From contig JAVDCA010000003.1 of the NCBI GenBank assembly GCA_030848545.1, positions 297,050 to 361,049 of the forward strand: DNA of 64,000 nucleotides, written 5' to 3'. Every line of letters begins with the position of its first letter. Position 1 is the first letter of the stretch. Both the position numbers and the translations under genes were made by a program. The notes beneath the pieces are model-generated. The model searched no databases, was not told where the DNA came from, and was given only the letters and a program-made list of their open reading frames with translations. Source of the DNA: Astrobacterium formosum (lineage in GTDB: Bacteria; Pseudomonadota; Alphaproteobacteria; Rhizobiales; Xanthobacteraceae). Shown one piece after another: positions 48,101 to 57,314 of this stretch.

Positions 48101-48685
48101 ATGTCCGTCGCCTTTGCCGACACCTCGAAATCCGCCTTGCGCGCCGCCGCCCTCGCCCTCCGCGATGCCCTGCCGGCGCCAGTCCGCGCGGCCGCCGCCG
48201 AGGCCATCGCGGGACGCCCACTGCCGGTCGCGGTGACGCCCGGCACCGTGGTGTCGGGCTATTCGCCCATGCGCTGCGAGCTCAACCCGGTGCCGCTGAT
48301 GCGCGCTTTCGCCGATGCCGGCGCCGGTCTCGCATTGCCGGTCGTCGCCGGCCGCGGCAGGCCTCTGATCATGCGCTCCTGGACGTTCGGAGCCCGGCTC
48401 GTGCCCGGCGTCTGGGGCATCCGCGAGCCCGCAGCCGACGCCCCCGAGGTCGATCCCGACATCCTGATCGTACCGCTGGCGGCATTCGACAGGGCCGGGC
48501 ACCGCATCGGCTACGGGGCGGGCTACTACGACCGCACCATCAGCCGCCTGCGCGGCCTCAAGCCGGTGACGGCGATCGGCATCGCCTGCGCGGCCCAGGA
48601 AATTGCCCGGGTCCCGGCCAGCGAGCGCGACGAACGGCTCGATCTCGTGCTAACGGAGATCGAGACCATCGATTTCAGGGCGTGA
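48101..48685 (+). CDS. fau: 5-formyltetrahydrofolate cyclo-ligase
   Basis: A 194-residue protein of the 5-FTHF cyclo-ligase family. The closing motif is clear: ILIVPLAAFDRAGHRIGYGAGYYDRTI. It also has VVSGYSPMRCELNPVPLM. The enzyme turns 5-formyl-THF into 5,10-methenyl-THF with ATP. ATG 48101 starts the family-like part; the open frame extends further upstream through the 6S RNA gene but is not coding there. The gene sits directly after 6S RNA, as fau does widely. Confidence 0.9.
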   Translation: MSVAFADTSKSALRAAALALRDALPAPVRAAAAEAIAGRPLPVAVTPGTVVSGYSPMRCELNPVPLMRAFADAGAGLALPVVAGRGRPLIMRSWTFGARLVPGVWGIREPAADAPEVDPDILIVPLAAFDRAGHRIGYGAGYYDRTISRLRGLKPVTAIGIACAAQEIARVPASERDERLDLVLTEIETIDFRA

Positions 48686-48744
48686 ATTTACGGATGACGG
48701 CCAGACTGCGAAACTCGACACGTTCGACAGAGCCCCCCACCTCG

Positions 48745-48771
48745 CCCCTCTCCCCGCCGACCGGGAGAGGC
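48745..48771. repeat. Imperfect member of the CCTCTCCCC palindrome family
   Basis: CCCCTCTCCCC and GGGAGAGG arms lie in the 111-bp gap between fau and the YmdB-type gene. The arms are imperfect at their inner edges. Confidence 0.5.
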
Positions 48772-48796
48772 GCACGACTGCCGCGGGGTTAGCGGC

Positions 48797-49618
48797 GTGC
48801 GGATCCTCTTCATCGGCGACATCGTCGGCAGGAGCGGCCGCGCCGTGCTGCTCAACCGCCTGCCCGGCCTGATCCGCGACTGGAAGCTCGACCTCGTCGT
48901 CGTCAACGGCGAGAACGCCGCCGGCGGTTTCGGCATCACGGAAGCGATCTACCACGACTTCATCGATGCCGGCGCCGACGCCATCACGCTCGGCAATCAT
49001 TCGTGGGACCAGAAAGAAGCCCTGGTCTTCATCGAACGGGCACCGCGCCTGATCCGCCCGCTCAATTATCCGGCCGGCACGCCCGGCCGCGGCGCCGCCA
49101 TGATCGAGGCTAAGAACGGCGCCCGGGCGCTCGTCGTCAACCTCATGGGCCGGATCTTCATGGACCCGCTCGATGATCCGTTCGCCGCCATCGATCGCGA
49201 GCTCATCGCCTGCCCGCTCGAGCGCGGCGCCGACGCCGTCGTGGTCGACATGCATTGCGAGGCGACGAGCGAGAAGCAGGCCATGGGCTGTTTCCTCGAC
49301 GGCCGCGCCAGCCTGGTGGTCGGCACCCATACGCATGTGCCGACCGCCGACCACCGCGTGCTGCCCGGCGGCACCGCCTTCGTGACCGATGTGGGCATGA
49401 CGGGCGATTACGATTCCATCATCGGCATGGCCAAGGACGAGCCGCTCGGGCGCTTTCTGCGCAAGATCCCGTCGTCCAAGTTCGAGCCCGCCAACGGGCC
49501 GGCGACGCTCGCCGGCATCGCGGTCGAGACCGACGACGGCAGCGGGCTTGCGGTCCGGACCGGGGCGGTCCGGCTCGGCGGGCGTCTCGAAGAGGCCCGG
49601 CCGGCCTTCTGGGCCTGA
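48797..49618 (+). CDS. YmdB/TIGR00282-type metallophosphoesterase
   Basis: A 273-residue phosphoesterase of the YmdB group. The metal ligands lie in [44 protein letters not shown] and [10 protein letters not shown]. YmdB is a 2',3'-cyclic nucleotide phosphodiesterase that affects development in Bacillus; its role here is unknown. The start is a GTG at 48797 that gives [11 protein letters not shown]. Confidence 0.9.
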   Translation: MRILFIGDIVGRSGRAVLLNRLPGLIRDWKLDLVVVNGENAAGGFGITEAIYHDFIDAGADAITLGNHSWDQKEALVFIERAPRLIRPLNYPAGTPGRGAAMIEAKNGARALVVNLMGRIFMDPLDDPFAAIDRELIACPLERGADAVVVDMHCEATSEKQAMGCFLDGRASLVVGTHTHVPTADHRVLPGGTAFVTDVGMTGDYDSIIGMAKDEPLGRFLRKIPSSKFEPANGPATLAGIAVETDDGSGLAVRTGAVRLGGRLEEARPAFWA

Positions 49619-49764
49619 AAGGCCGCCCGGTCCGGGTTGTGCGGCCCCGGCCCTTCTTTATTTTCGCTTCGCGCCAGCCTATAACCCGCGACACCGTCAA
49701 TCATTTCGTCCTGCCGATCGCGCGCCTTGGCGCGGAGCTAAGGACGGAGCCTCCAGAGGAACCC

Positions 49765-50511
49765 ATGGCCGGACATTCCCAGTTCAAGAACATCATGCAT
49801 CGCAAGGGCCGCCAGGACGCGGTCAGGTCGAAGCTGTTCGGCAAGCTGGCGAGGGAAATCACCGTCGCGGCCAAGCTCGGCCTGCCCGACCCGGCGATGA
49901 ACGCGCGCCTGCGCGCCGCCACCATCGCGGCGCGGGCGGAAAACATGGCCAAGGATTCCATCGACCGGGCCATCAAGAAGGCGCAGGGCAACGAAGCCGA
50001 GGCCTATGACGAGATCCGCTACGAGGGCTACGGCCCCGGCGGCGTCGCCGTCATGGTCGAGGTCCTGACCGACAACCGCAACCGCACCGCCTCCGACGTG
50101 CGTTCATATTTCACCAAGTCGGGCGGCAACCTCGCCGAGACCGGAGCGGTGTCGTTCATGTTCGACCGCGTCGGCGTCATCGAATTCGACGCCAAGGTCG
50201 CCTCCGCCGACGCCATGCTGGAAGCCGCCATCGACGCCGGCGCGGATGACGTCGCCTCCGACGAGGACGGCCACGAAATCTACGCCTCCCAGGAAACCTT
50301 CCGCGACGTCGCCAAGGCGCTCGAAGCCAAGTTCGGCGAGCCCCGCAAGGCGCAGTTGACCTGGAAGCCGCAGAACACCATCGCGGTCGACGACGACAAA
50401 GGCGAAAAGCTCTTGAAGCTCATCGAGACCCTCAACGAGCACGACGACGTCCAGAACGTCTATGCGAACTTCGAGGTGTCCGACGCCCTGATGGCGAAGC
50501 TGGGGGCGTGA
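49765..50511 (+). CDS. yebC: YebC/PmpR-family transcriptional regulator
   Basis: A 248-residue protein starting [20 protein letters not shown], the family signature, with [20 protein letters not shown]. YebC proteins bind DNA as regulators, and some (TACO1-like) assist translation of difficult sequences. The start at 49765 is the family start. A CGTCATTGCGAG sequence lies 3 nt after the stop (50515-50526), matching an end of the repeat element at 56.6 kb. ruvC follows, as in many bacteria. Confidence 0.94.
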   Translation: MAGHSQFKNIMHRKGRQDAVRSKLFGKLAREITVAAKLGLPDPAMNARLRAATIAARAENMAKDSIDRAIKKAQGNEAEAYDEIRYEGYGPGGVAVMVEVLTDNRNRTASDVRSYFTKSGGNLAETGAVSFMFDRVGVIEFDAKVASADAMLEAAIDAGADDVASDEDGHEIYASQETFRDVAKALEAKFGEPRKAQLTWKPQNTIAVDDDKGEKLLKLIETLNEHDDVQNVYANFEVSDALMAKLGA

Positions 50512-50589
50512 CGCCGTCATTGCGAGCCTGTCGCGGCGGGTCTGGCGCGCGTCCCTGTGCTCGTTTCGTTCCGCTGCTATGATCGCCTA

Positions 50590-51102
50590 ATGACCCGCCC
50601 GATTCGCATCCTCGGCATCGACCCCGGCCTGCGCCGCACCGGCTGGGGCGTGATCGAGGCGGAGGGCAACCGGCTCGTGCATATCGCCTGCGGCTCGCTC
50701 ACGACCGACGACCAGGCGACGCTCGCCGAGCGGCTGGTGACGATCCACGACGGCCTCGCCGCCGTCGTCGCCGAGCACCGCCCCGACGAGGCCGCGGTCG
50801 AGGCGACCTTCGTCAACAAGGACGCAACCGCGACCCTGAAGCTCGGCCAGGCGCGCGGCATCGCGCTCCTCGTTCCGGCGCTGGCCGGGCTCAGCGTCGC
50901 CGAATACGCCCCCAACCTGGTCAAGAAGACCATCGTGGGCGCCGGCCACGGCGACAAGACGCAGATCCGCATGATGATCGGCGTGCTGCTGCCCAAGGCG
51001 GCGCCCAAGACCCACGACGCCGCCGACGCCCTGGCGATCGCGGTGTGCCATGCCCATCATCGGCAGAGTGTGCTGCTCAAGGCCAAGGTGATGGCGGGAT
51101 GA
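50590..51102 (+). CDS. ruvC: Crossover junction endodeoxyribonuclease RuvC
   Basis: A 170-residue Holliday-junction resolvase. The catalytic residues are visible: Asp in [14 protein letters not shown] (about 11), Glu in [13 protein letters not shown], and the C-terminal acidic pair in [15 protein letters not shown]. RuvC nicks junctions presented by RuvAB. ATG 50590 is the family start. ruvA follows after a 205-bp gap that carries an inverted pair of palindromes. Confidence 0.95.
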   Translation: MTRPIRILGIDPGLRRTGWGVIEAEGNRLVHIACGSLTTDDQATLAERLVTIHDGLAAVVAEHRPDEAAVEATFVNKDATATLKLGQARGIALLVPALAGLSVAEYAPNLVKKTIVGAGHGDKTQIRMMIGVLLPKAAPKTHDAADALAIAVCHAHHRQSVLLKAKVMAG

Positions 51103-51167
51103 AAGTTGATGGCGTGATGACGAATGTCGGCAGTTGCCCGCTCCCTGTCCGCAAATTCGACCTGCTC

Positions 51168-51202
51168 CCTCCCCCCTTGCGGAGGAGGGTTGGGGAGGGG
51201 GG
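51168..51202. repeat. Palindrome family member upstream of ruvA, copy E
   Basis: CCCTCC..GGAGG hairpin with the right flank TTGGGGAGGGGGG. Copy F at 51230-51269 has this flank inverted. The pair sits between ruvC and ruvA. Confidence 0.6.
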
Positions 51203-51229
51203 TAATCACGCACTCAGACATATGTGGCA

Positions 51230-51269
51230 TACCCCCCTCCCTGTCCCTCCCCCGCAAGGGGGGAGGGAA
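51230..51269. repeat. Palindrome family member upstream of ruvA, copy F
   Basis: The left flank CCCCCCTCCCTG is followed by a CCCTCCCCC / GGGGGAGGG hairpin. It is inverted relative to copy E; together they form a unit like those at 549-705. Confidence 0.6.
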
Positions 51270-51307
51270 CGCTGGAGCCGATACGCTGCCTGCTTGGAAC
51301 GACCTGC

Positions 51308-51925
51308 ATGATCGGCAAACTCAAGGGCACGCTCGACAGCTACGGCGAGGATTTCGTCATCGTCGACGTGCACGGTGTCGGATACGTGGTGCACTGCTCG
51401 GCCCGCACCCTGCAGGCGCTGCCGGCGGCGGGTGAAGCGGTGACGCTGTCGATCGAGACGATCGTGCGCGAGGACCTGATCCGCCTGTACGGATTCGAAA
51501 GCGACGCCGAGCGCGAATGGTTCCGCCTGCTGCAGACCGTGCAGGGGGTCGGCGCCAAGGTGGCGCTGTCGGTGCTCTCCACATTGAAGCCGTCCGAGCT
51601 CGCGTCCGCCGTCGCCATGCGCGACAAGGCCATGGTGGCGCGCTCGCAAGGGGTCGGCCCGAAGGTCGCCGAGCGCATCGTCACCGAACTGAAGGACAAG
51701 GCGCCGGCCTTCACGGCGCTCGATCCCGCCGTCGTTCACCTGTCCGGTGCGCTCGACGAGAAGCGCGCCCCGCGACCGATCGCCGACGCGGTGTCGGCCC
51801 TGGTCAATCTCGGATATGGCCAGCCGCAGGCGGCCGCCGCCATTGCGGCAGCGGCACGCGAAGCGGGCGAGGACGCCGAGACCGCCAAGCTGATCCGGCT
51901 GGGGCTGAAGGAGTTGAGCCGGTGA
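51308..51925 (+). CDS. ruvA: Holliday junction branch-migration protein RuvA
   Basis: A 205-residue RuvA. N-terminal OB fold ([29 protein letters not shown]), then helix-hairpin-helix motifs with [16 protein letters not shown] and [18 protein letters not shown], and the C-terminal domain III that contacts RuvB. The stop overlaps the next gene's GTG start. Confidence 0.95.
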   Translation: MIGKLKGTLDSYGEDFVIVDVHGVGYVVHCSARTLQALPAAGEAVTLSIETIVREDLIRLYGFESDAEREWFRLLQTVQGVGAKVALSVLSTLKPSELASAVAMRDKAMVARSQGVGPKVAERIVTELKDKAPAFTALDPAVVHLSGALDEKRAPRPIADAVSALVNLGYGQPQAAAAIAAAAREAGEDAETAKLIRLGLKELSR

Positions 51926-52356
51926 ATGCGTCCGCTCTGACGAAAGACGACCTCGCCCTGGTCGCTGCGGCCACCGAGGCGATCAGGGAACGTTACCGCG
52001 AAGACTGGCAGGAGGTCGGCGCGGCGCTGCGCACGCGCACCGGCAAACGCTATGTGGGCGTCAATCTCGATGCCTATCTGGGCCGCATGGCGGTGTGCGC
52101 CGAGGCGGTCGCGCTCGGCCAGGTAATCACCCATCTGGGCGAGGCCGGCATCGACACGATCGTCGCCGTGCGCCACCCCAAACCGGGCGACGCCAACCGC
52201 GAGATCCGGGTCGTATCCCCCTGCGGCGCCTGCCGCGAACTCATCTTCGACTACGACCGTGAGGCGCGCGTGATCGTGCCGGGGCCGAACGGCCCCGAGG
52301 TCGTCGCCATCGGCGACCTCCTGCCCAACAAATACAGCCGGGAGAACAACCCGTGA
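51922..52356 (+). CDS. Cytidine deaminase-like protein inside the ruv operon
   Basis: A 144-residue deaminase-fold protein. The zinc site is seen in [12 protein letters not shown] (C-A-E) and [10 protein letters not shown] (P-C-x2-C), and the protein ends with LLPNKY, a combination closer to blasticidin-S deaminase-type proteins than to standard tetrameric cytidine deaminase. It is probably a cytidine or related nucleoside deaminase; its substrate is not determined. The start is the GTG at 51922 preceded by AAGGAG. Its start overlaps ruvA's stop and its stop overlaps ruvB's start (both GTGA), so it is translationally coupled on both sides. Confidence 0.85.
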   Translation: MNASALTKDDLALVAAATEAIRERYREDWQEVGAALRTRTGKRYVGVNLDAYLGRMAVCAEAVALGQVITHLGEAGIDTIVAVRHPKPGDANREIRVVSPCGACRELIFDYDREARVIVPGPNGPEVVAIGDLLPNKYSRENNP

Positions 52357-53396
52357 ATTCCCCTCCCCGCCGCCTGGTCACGCCCGAACGCCGCGACGAC
52401 GACATCACAGAAGCCACGCTGCGGCCGCAGACGCTCGCCGAATTCGTCGGCCAGGAGCAGGCGCGACGAAATCTCGCGGTGTTCATCGAAGCCGCCCGTT
52501 CGCGAAAAGAAGCGCTCGACCATGTGCTGTTCGTCGGCCCGCCGGGCCTGGGCAAGACGACGCTTGCCCAGATCGTCGCCCACGAACTCGGCGTCGGCTT
52601 TCGCGCCACCTCCGGACCGGTGATCGCCAAGGCGGGCGATCTCGCCGCGCTCTTGACCAATCTGGAAGAGCGCGACGTCCTGTTCATCGACGAGATCCAC
52701 CGCCTCAATCCGGCAGTGGAAGAAATCCTCTATCCCGCCATGGAGGATTTTCAGCTCGACCTCATTATCGGCGAAGGACCGGCGGCGCGTTCGGTCAAGA
52801 TCGACTTGTCGAAGTTCACGCTGGTGGGCGCCACGACCCGCGCCGGCCTGCTCACCAATCCGCTGCGCGATCGCTTCGGCATCCCGATCCGCCTCAATTT
52901 CTATACCGAGAGCGAGCTGGAGCAGATCGTGCGCCGCGGCGCCCGCGTGCTCGGCATCGGCATGACCGACGACGGGGCCAACGAGATCGCGCGACGCGCC
53001 CGCGGTACGCCGCGCATCGCCGGCCGCCTGCTCCGTCGCGTGCGCGATTTCGCCCATGTGGACGGCGTCGCGGCGATCGACCGCAAGGTCGCGGATGGCG
53101 CCCTTCTGGCCCTCGAGGTCGACGCCTCCGGCCTCGACGCCATGGATCGACGCTATCTCGACCTGGTCGCGCGAAACTATGCCGGCGGCCCGGTCGGCAT
53201 CGAGACAATCGCGGCGGCGCTGTCGGAACCCCGCGACGCCATCGAGGACATCATCGAGCCGTTCCTGCTGCAGAACGGCTTTATACAGCGCACGCCGCGC
53301 GGCCGCCTGCTCACGTCGATCGCGTTCCGCCACCTCGGCCTCGCCGAACCGAGCCGCGACGCCACTCAGTTCGGGCTGTTCGGGGAGGAGGAGTGA
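52353..53396 (+). CDS. ruvB: Holliday junction branch-migration ATPase RuvB
   Basis: A 347-residue AAA+ helicase. Walker A is [15 protein letters not shown], Walker B is [11 protein letters not shown], and the sensor segment is [21 protein letters not shown], followed by the winged-helix C-terminus. It drives branch migration with RuvA. The start is a GTG at 52353 coupled to the deaminase gene. Confidence 0.96.
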   Translation: MNSPPRRLVTPERRDDDITEATLRPQTLAEFVGQEQARRNLAVFIEAARSRKEALDHVLFVGPPGLGKTTLAQIVAHELGVGFRATSGPVIAKAGDLAALLTNLEERDVLFIDEIHRLNPAVEEILYPAMEDFQLDLIIGEGPAARSVKIDLSKFTLVGATTRAGLLTNPLRDRFGIPIRLNFYTESELEQIVRRGARVLGIGMTDDGANEIARRARGTPRIAGRLLRRVRDFAHVDGVAAIDRKVADGALLALEVDASGLDAMDRRYLDLVARNYAGGPVGIETIAAALSEPRDAIEDIIEPFLLQNGFIQRTPRGRLLTSIAFRHLGLAEPSRDATQFGLFGEEE

Positions 53397-53427
53397 TCCG
53401 AACGCCGGACTGTGATAGTGTGCGGGT

Positions 53428-53643
53428 ATGAAATCGACCTCGGAAAAAGCCGCCGCCGCCCTCGACCTCCTACCCGAGGAGATGCGTGAGCCCGCTGTCG
53501 CCTATCTGATTAAACAGGCGGAAAAGTTCCGGCTTCTGCAAGAGCAGATTAGGGAAGGCGTTAAGGACGTAGACGCCGGCCGTCTATCCGAGTGGAATTT
53601 TGACGACTTTCTGCACCGGGCACGGACTCGCACGACAGAGTGA
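53428..53643 (+). CDS. Putative ParD-type antitoxin of a broken ParE module
   Basis: A 71-residue protein with a helical and acidic body: ALDLLPEEMREPAVAYLIKQ, then FRLLQEQIREGVKDVDAGRL, ending in a WNFDDFLHRARTR tail. It precedes a ParE-type gene by 14 nt, and this tail resembles that of ParD-type antitoxins. The DNA-binding part is not obvious, so function rests on position. The toxin gene downstream carries a frameshift. Confidence 0.7.
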   Translation: MKSTSEKAAAALDLLPEEMREPAVAYLIKQAEKFRLLQEQIREGVKDVDAGRLSEWNFDDFLHRARTRTTE

Positions 53644-53656
53644 AGCCTGCTTGTCG

Positions 53657-53946
53657 ATGAAGATATTCAAGACCGACAAGGCGGATGAAGACCTCTTGCA
53701 TATCTACACGTATTTGGCCGAGCGGAATGTGGCCGCGGCTGGCGCACTCGTGAGCGAGTTCGACTCGACATTCAAGAATCTGAGCCGGTTTCCATTCATC
53801 GGCCGCGAAAGAAACAGCCTGTTGCCTGGCTTCGCAGTATTGTTGTGGGGACATATCTCGTCTTCTACGTCGTCGAATCCCTTCGAATTGAGATTGTCCG
53901 GATCATCGACGGGCGAATGGACGTGGACGAGGAGTTCAGGAGATGA
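53657..53946 (+). pseudogene. ParE-type toxin gene with a single-base frameshift
   Basis: The first frame, from ATG 53657, reads KIFKTDKADEDLLHIYTYL, then LVSEFDSTFKNLSRFPFIGR and RERNSLLPG. After GG at 53828-53829 the toxin continues in another frame: LRSIVVGTYLVFYVVESLRI, then DGRMDVDEEFRR and a TGA at 53944-53946. Adding one G restores the whole toxin. As read, the frame continues to 54346 with unrelated residues. The stop of the restored gene overlaps the next gene (ATGA). Confidence 0.8.
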
Positions 53947-54164
53947 CCCTCGAATATGCGGCTCGGATCGAGCGGCTGGCGGAGAGCGACGGTGGCGGAT
54001 ATCTCGCCATCGTACCCGACCTTCCCGGCTGTATGTCCGACGGCGCGACGCCCGAGGAGGCGCTGAGGAACGTTCAGGCAGCAATTGCATCCTGGATCGA
54101 AGCGGCCAAGGAATGGAAACAGGACGTGCCGCAGCCGACAAAGTCGCTAACGCGGACCGGATAA
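53943..54164 (+). CDS. HicB-like antitoxin without a hicA partner
   Basis: A 73-residue protein with the HicB-like fold: RIERLAESDGGGYLAIVPDLPGC, then ATPEEALRNVQAAIASWIEA. Its ATG overlaps the stop of the restored ParE gene. There is no hicA nearby, so it is either an orphan, a regulator or a hybrid partner. The TCP-like end PTKSLTRTG is short. Confidence 0.8.
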   Translation: MTLEYAARIERLAESDGGGYLAIVPDLPGCMSDGATPEEALRNVQAAIASWIEAAKEWKQDVPQPTKSLTRTG

Positions 54165-54212
54165 GGCGCGTACGCGCCACTTATACGGATTCCGCGACAT
54201 TGCCCCGGTATA

Positions 54213-54334
54213 GTGCCCCGGGCGCGCTGCAGCATGCAATGCTGCTGCGCAGACCCGGGGCCTGGCTCCGAGCGAGGCCCCGGGTCTGCGGCGCATCATT
54301 CGCAAAAGCTCATGCTGCGCCGCGCCCGGGGCAC
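54213..54334. repeat. Nested double palindrome, intergenic repeat element
   Basis: Two nested inverted repeats. The outer arms, 24 bp with two mismatches, are at 54213-54236 (GTGCCCCGGGCGCG...) and 54311-54334. The inner arms are a perfect 16 bp (CGCAGACCCGGGGCCT) at 54248-54263 and 54275-54290. A cruciform or long RNA hairpin is possible. The sequence lies between the HicB-like gene and yqgE (convergent). The type is familiar as a dispersed repeat in rhizobial genomes; I recall this from knowledge, not from a search. Confidence 0.75.
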
Positions 54335-54362
54335 GAACCGAACTGATCAGTCGGAAACAGTA

Positions 54363-54980
54363 TTACGCGTGCCCGGCTTCGCTCGACAGCATGCCGACAT
54401 TGACGCCGAGCTTGCGCAGCGCCTTTTCGTATTTGCCGTCGATGTCGGGGCCGAAGATCAGTTCGGAATCGGCATTGCAGTTGAGCCAGCCGTTTTCCTG
54501 GATCTCGGTCTCGAGCTGGCCCGGCGCCCAGCCCGCATAGCCGAGCGCGAGCACCGCGCTCGCCGGCCCCTTGCCGCGCGCGATCGCTTTCAAGATGTCT
54601 AGGGTCGCGGTGAGGCAGATGCCCTCGTCGATGGGCAGCGTCGAATTCTCGATGAAGAAATCGGCCGAATGCAGCACGAATCCGCGACCGGTTTCAACCG
54701 GCCCGCCGCGCAGCACCTTGACGGCGCCCACTTGGCCCGGGAGCTGGATCAGGTCCGCGGCCGGGATGACCTCCAACTGCACCAGGAGGTCCGGAAAGCT
54801 GATATTGGCGGCCGGGTGGTTGACCACGATGCCCATCGCGCCTTCGGAGGAATGGGCGCAAATATAGATGAGGCTGCGCGAAAAACGCTCGTCGCGCATG
54901 CCCGGCATGGCGATCAGCATCTGGCCATCGAGATAACCCCGTTTCGGGGATTTTTCCGTGACTTTACGTTGAGGCTTCAT
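54363..54980 (-). CDS. YqgE/AlgH-family protein (UPF0301)
   Basis: A 205-residue protein of the YqgE/AlgH group: [38 protein letters not shown], then [15 protein letters not shown] and [13 protein letters not shown], the family blocks. Function is unknown despite wide distribution. The start at ATG 54980 is chosen over TTG 54986. It is divergent from the next gene. Confidence 0.9.
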   Translation of the reverse strand: MKPQRKVTEKSPKRGYLDGQMLIAMPGMRDERFSRSLIYICAHSSEGAMGIVVNHPAANISFPDLLVQLEVIPAADLIQLPGQVGAVKVLRGGPVETGRGFVLHSADFFIENSTLPIDEGICLTATLDILKAIARGKGPASAVLALGYAGWAPGQLETEIQENGWLNCNADSELIFGPDIDGKYEKALRKLGVNVGMLSSEAGHA

Positions 54981-55102
54981 CGCCAAAGGTTACCCCGATC
55001 GCGGTGTTTCGGCAACGCGGGACATGCGGCAGCGGGTCCCTGCCGCGCCCATCACGACGATTTCAATGGCCGCGCGCCACTGGTCGGACTAGACGATCCG
55101 TC

Positions 55103-55942
55103 ATGACTACATCGATTTTACGGCGATTGTTCCTGTTTTCCGTGACAGTCGCCGCCTCCGCTTCGCTGAATGTCGTCTCGCCGACGGCGGCTGCGGACGC
55201 GTCCGACTGGTCGCAGAGCCAATACTCGGCGGCGCGGTTGATCGCAGGCTCGGCGCCGGCCGGATCCACAGTCCTGCGCGCCGGTGTCGAAGTAAAGCTG
55301 GCCTCCGGCTGGAAGACCTACTGGCGCTATCCGGGCGATTCCGGCGTGCCGCCGCGTTTCGACTTCTCGCGCTCGCAGAACGTCGCTTCCGTCGAAATCG
55401 CCTGGCCGGCACCGCGCCGCTTCTCCGATCCGGGCGGCGACGTGATCGGCTACAAGGGCAGCGTGATCCTGCCGCTGCGCGTCAAGCCCGCGAACCCGGC
55501 CGAGCCGGTCGTTCTCGACGTCAAGCTCGACTACGCGATCTGCGACAAATTGTGCGTTCCGGTCGAGGCATCCGCACGGCTCGCCCTGCCGGGCGGGGCC
55601 GGTGATGCGGACAGCGCGCTGGCGGCGGCCGAACAGCGCGTCCCGCGCCGCCTCGCCCTGGGCGAAGGTTCGCCGGCGATCACCGGCATCCGGCGCGACG
55701 GCGAGCGCGTCGTCGTCGACGTCGCAGCCCCCGCCGACATGGCCGTCGACCTGTTCGCGGAGGGACCGACCGAGGAATGGGCGTTGCCCTTGCCGCAAGC
55801 GGTGGCGAGCCCGGACGGCGTACGCCGGTTCGCCTTCGCGCTCGACGGCCTGCCGGGCGGCGCCACCGCCGAGGGGGCGACCTTGCGCCTGACCCTGGTA
55901 TCGCCCGGGCAGGCGGCCGAGGTCATGCACACGCTGCCGTGA
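55103..55942 (+). CDS. DsbD N-terminal domain-like periplasmic protein
   Basis: A 279-residue exported protein. The signal peptide is residues 1-31 (FLFSVTVAASASLNVVSPTAAA), and the DsbD-alpha-like domain follows (GVEVKLASGWKTYWRYPGDSG, CDKLCVPVEAS with Cys near 147 and 151). This domain normally receives reducing power from the DsbD membrane part, but the membrane part is not present here. It may deliver electrons in cytochrome or other periplasmic redox pathways. It is followed by a peroxiredoxin gene, 147 nt away. Confidence 0.82.
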   Translation: MTTSILRRLFLFSVTVAASASLNVVSPTAAADASDWSQSQYSAARLIAGSAPAGSTVLRAGVEVKLASGWKTYWRYPGDSGVPPRFDFSRSQNVASVEIAWPAPRRFSDPGGDVIGYKGSVILPLRVKPANPAEPVVLDVKLDYAICDKLCVPVEASARLALPGGAGDADSALAAAEQRVPRRLALGEGSPAITGIRRDGERVVVDVAAPADMAVDLFAEGPTEEWALPLPQAVASPDGVRRFAFALDGLPGGATAEGATLRLTLVSPGQAAEVMHTLP

Positions 55943-56089
55943 ACGCAAGACACGGTGCTCGGCCGCCGTACGGGATTTTACGCCGCTCGAAAATGGTCTA
56001 GCGTTCCGTTCTCGCTGGCGTCGGCCAGCGCCCGATGTCTTGTCCCGTTTCGCCCCCCTGGTTTTCATCGTCCACGAGAGAGGTTCGAC

Positions 56090-56575
56090 ATGGCCATCAA
56101 GGTCGGCGACCGCCTTCCCGCCGTCACGTTCACCGTCATGACGCCCGACGGTCCCGCGCCGAAGACCACCGACGAGATCTTCAAGGGCAAGAAGGTGGTT
56201 TTGTTCGCCGTGCCCGGCGCCTTCACGCCCACCTGCCACAACAACCACCTGCCCGGCTTCGTCAGGAACGCCGATGCCATCAAGGCCAAGGGCGTCGACT
56301 CGATCGCGGTCACCGGCGTCAACGATGTCTTCGTCATGAACGCGTGGCAGAAGGCCTCCTGCCCCGACGGCGCGATCGAATTCCTGGCCGACGGCAGCGC
56401 CGAATTCGCCAAGGCGATCGAGCTCGTCGTCGATCTCGGCGCCCGCGGGCTCGGCACCCGCTCGCAGCGCTACTGCATGCTGGTGGAGGACGGCGTCATC
56501 AAATCGCTCGCGGTCGAGGACGTGCCCGGCAAGGCGGAGGCGTCGAGCGCCGAGAGCCTGCTCAAGGTGCTGTAA
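56090..56575 (+). CDS. Peroxiredoxin (Prx5 type)
   Basis: A 161-residue thiol peroxidase of the Prx5 group. The peroxidatic Cys is at about residue 49 in PGAFTPTCHNNHLPGF. The remaining conserved segments are VNDVFVMNAW and TRSQRYCMLVEDG. It detoxifies peroxides using thiols. The start at 56090 matches the family (AIKVGDRLPAVTF). Electron donors are not encoded nearby, although a DsbD-like gene precedes it. Confidence 0.93.
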   Translation: MAIKVGDRLPAVTFTVMTPDGPAPKTTDEIFKGKKVVLFAVPGAFTPTCHNNHLPGFVRNADAIKAKGVDSIAVTGVNDVFVMNAWQKASCPDGAIEFLADGSAEFAKAIELVVDLGARGLGTRSQRYCMLVEDGVIKSLAVEDVPGKAEASSAESLLKVL

Positions 56576-56585
56576 GGCAAAGCAT

Positions 56586-56829
56586 CGTCATTGCGAGCCA
56601 CCGGGTCCGGCCTTTGGCCGGCCCGATGTTAAACTCCGCGACGCAATCCAGCTCTTTACTGCGCGGCCCTGGATCGCTTCGTCGGCTTCGCCTCCTAGCA
56701 AGTAAGTAGGAGACCCTGAACTCTCCCCGCGGTTCCCTCCCCCTGCAAGGGGGAGGGAGCAGGCTGCGGGCGCGGCAGCTTTCATCCAACGCGGGTCGAC
56801 CGAAGGTCGGTGCCTAACTCGCAATGACG
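56586..56829. repeat. 244-bp inverted-repeat element in the peroxiredoxin-rnhA gap
   Basis: The ends are a perfect 12-bp inverted repeat CGTCATTGCGAG (56586-56597) / CTCGCAATGACG (56818-56829). The interior has GCAATCCAG / CTGGAT-type segments. It has no coding sequence, so it is MITE-like or a repetitive palindromic element. One end-like copy, CGTCATTGCGAG, occurs after yebC at 50515-50526. The element includes the palindrome at 56734-56758. Confidence 0.75.
56734..56758. repeat. Palindrome nested in the 244-bp element
   Basis: Perfect 11-bp arms TCCCTCCCCCT / AGGGGGAGGGA surround GCA. It belongs to the same palindrome family as 4161-4185 and 51230-51269, but here is inserted in another repeat. 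Confidence 0.65.
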
Positions 56830-56843
56830 GCGAGCCGGTCGCT

Positions 56844-57314
56844 TCAGCCCTTCCCCGCCCGCGCCGCCCGCATGTCGCTGATCCCCTCGCGCGCCAGTTC
56901 GTCGGCGCGTTCGTTGAGATCGTGGCCGGCGTGGCCGCGCACCCAGTGCCATTGAATCTCGTGGGACGCGAGGGCAGCGTCGAGGCGCTGCCACAGGTCG
57001 ACATTCTTGACCGGCTTCTTGTCGGCGGTCTTCCAGCCGTTGCGTTTCCAGCCGTGGATCCACTTGGTGATGCCGTCGCGCAGATACTGGCTGTCGGTAT
57101 GGATATGCACCGTCACAGGCCGCTTGAGGCTCTCGAGCGCCGAGATCGCCGCCATCAGCTCCATGCGGTTGTTGGTGGTGTGCGGTTCGCCGCCCTTGAG
57201 CTCCCTGGTGTGGCCGTTCCACTGCAGGATCGCGCCCCACCCGCCCGGGCCAGGATTGCCCGAACAGGCGCCGTCGGTATGAACCACGACGTGACCGGTG
57301 CCTGTCTCGCTCAT
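56844..57314 (-). CDS. rnhA: Ribonuclease HI
   Basis: A 156-residue RNase HI with the catalytic acidic residues in [16 protein letters not shown] (Asp about 14), [14 protein letters not shown] and [10 protein letters not shown], and the basic loop [16 protein letters not shown]. It removes RNA from RNA-DNA hybrids. The start overlaps the stop of thrB by 4 nt. It is the last gene of ispH - thrB - rnhA. Confidence 0.96.
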   Translation of the reverse strand: MSETGTGHVVVHTDGACSGNPGPGGWGAILQWNGHTRELKGGEPHTTNNRMELMAAISALESLKRPVTVHIHTDSQYLRDGITKWIHGWKRNGWKTADKKPVKNVDLWQRLDAALASHEIQWHWVRGHAGHDLNERADELAREGISDMRAARAGKG

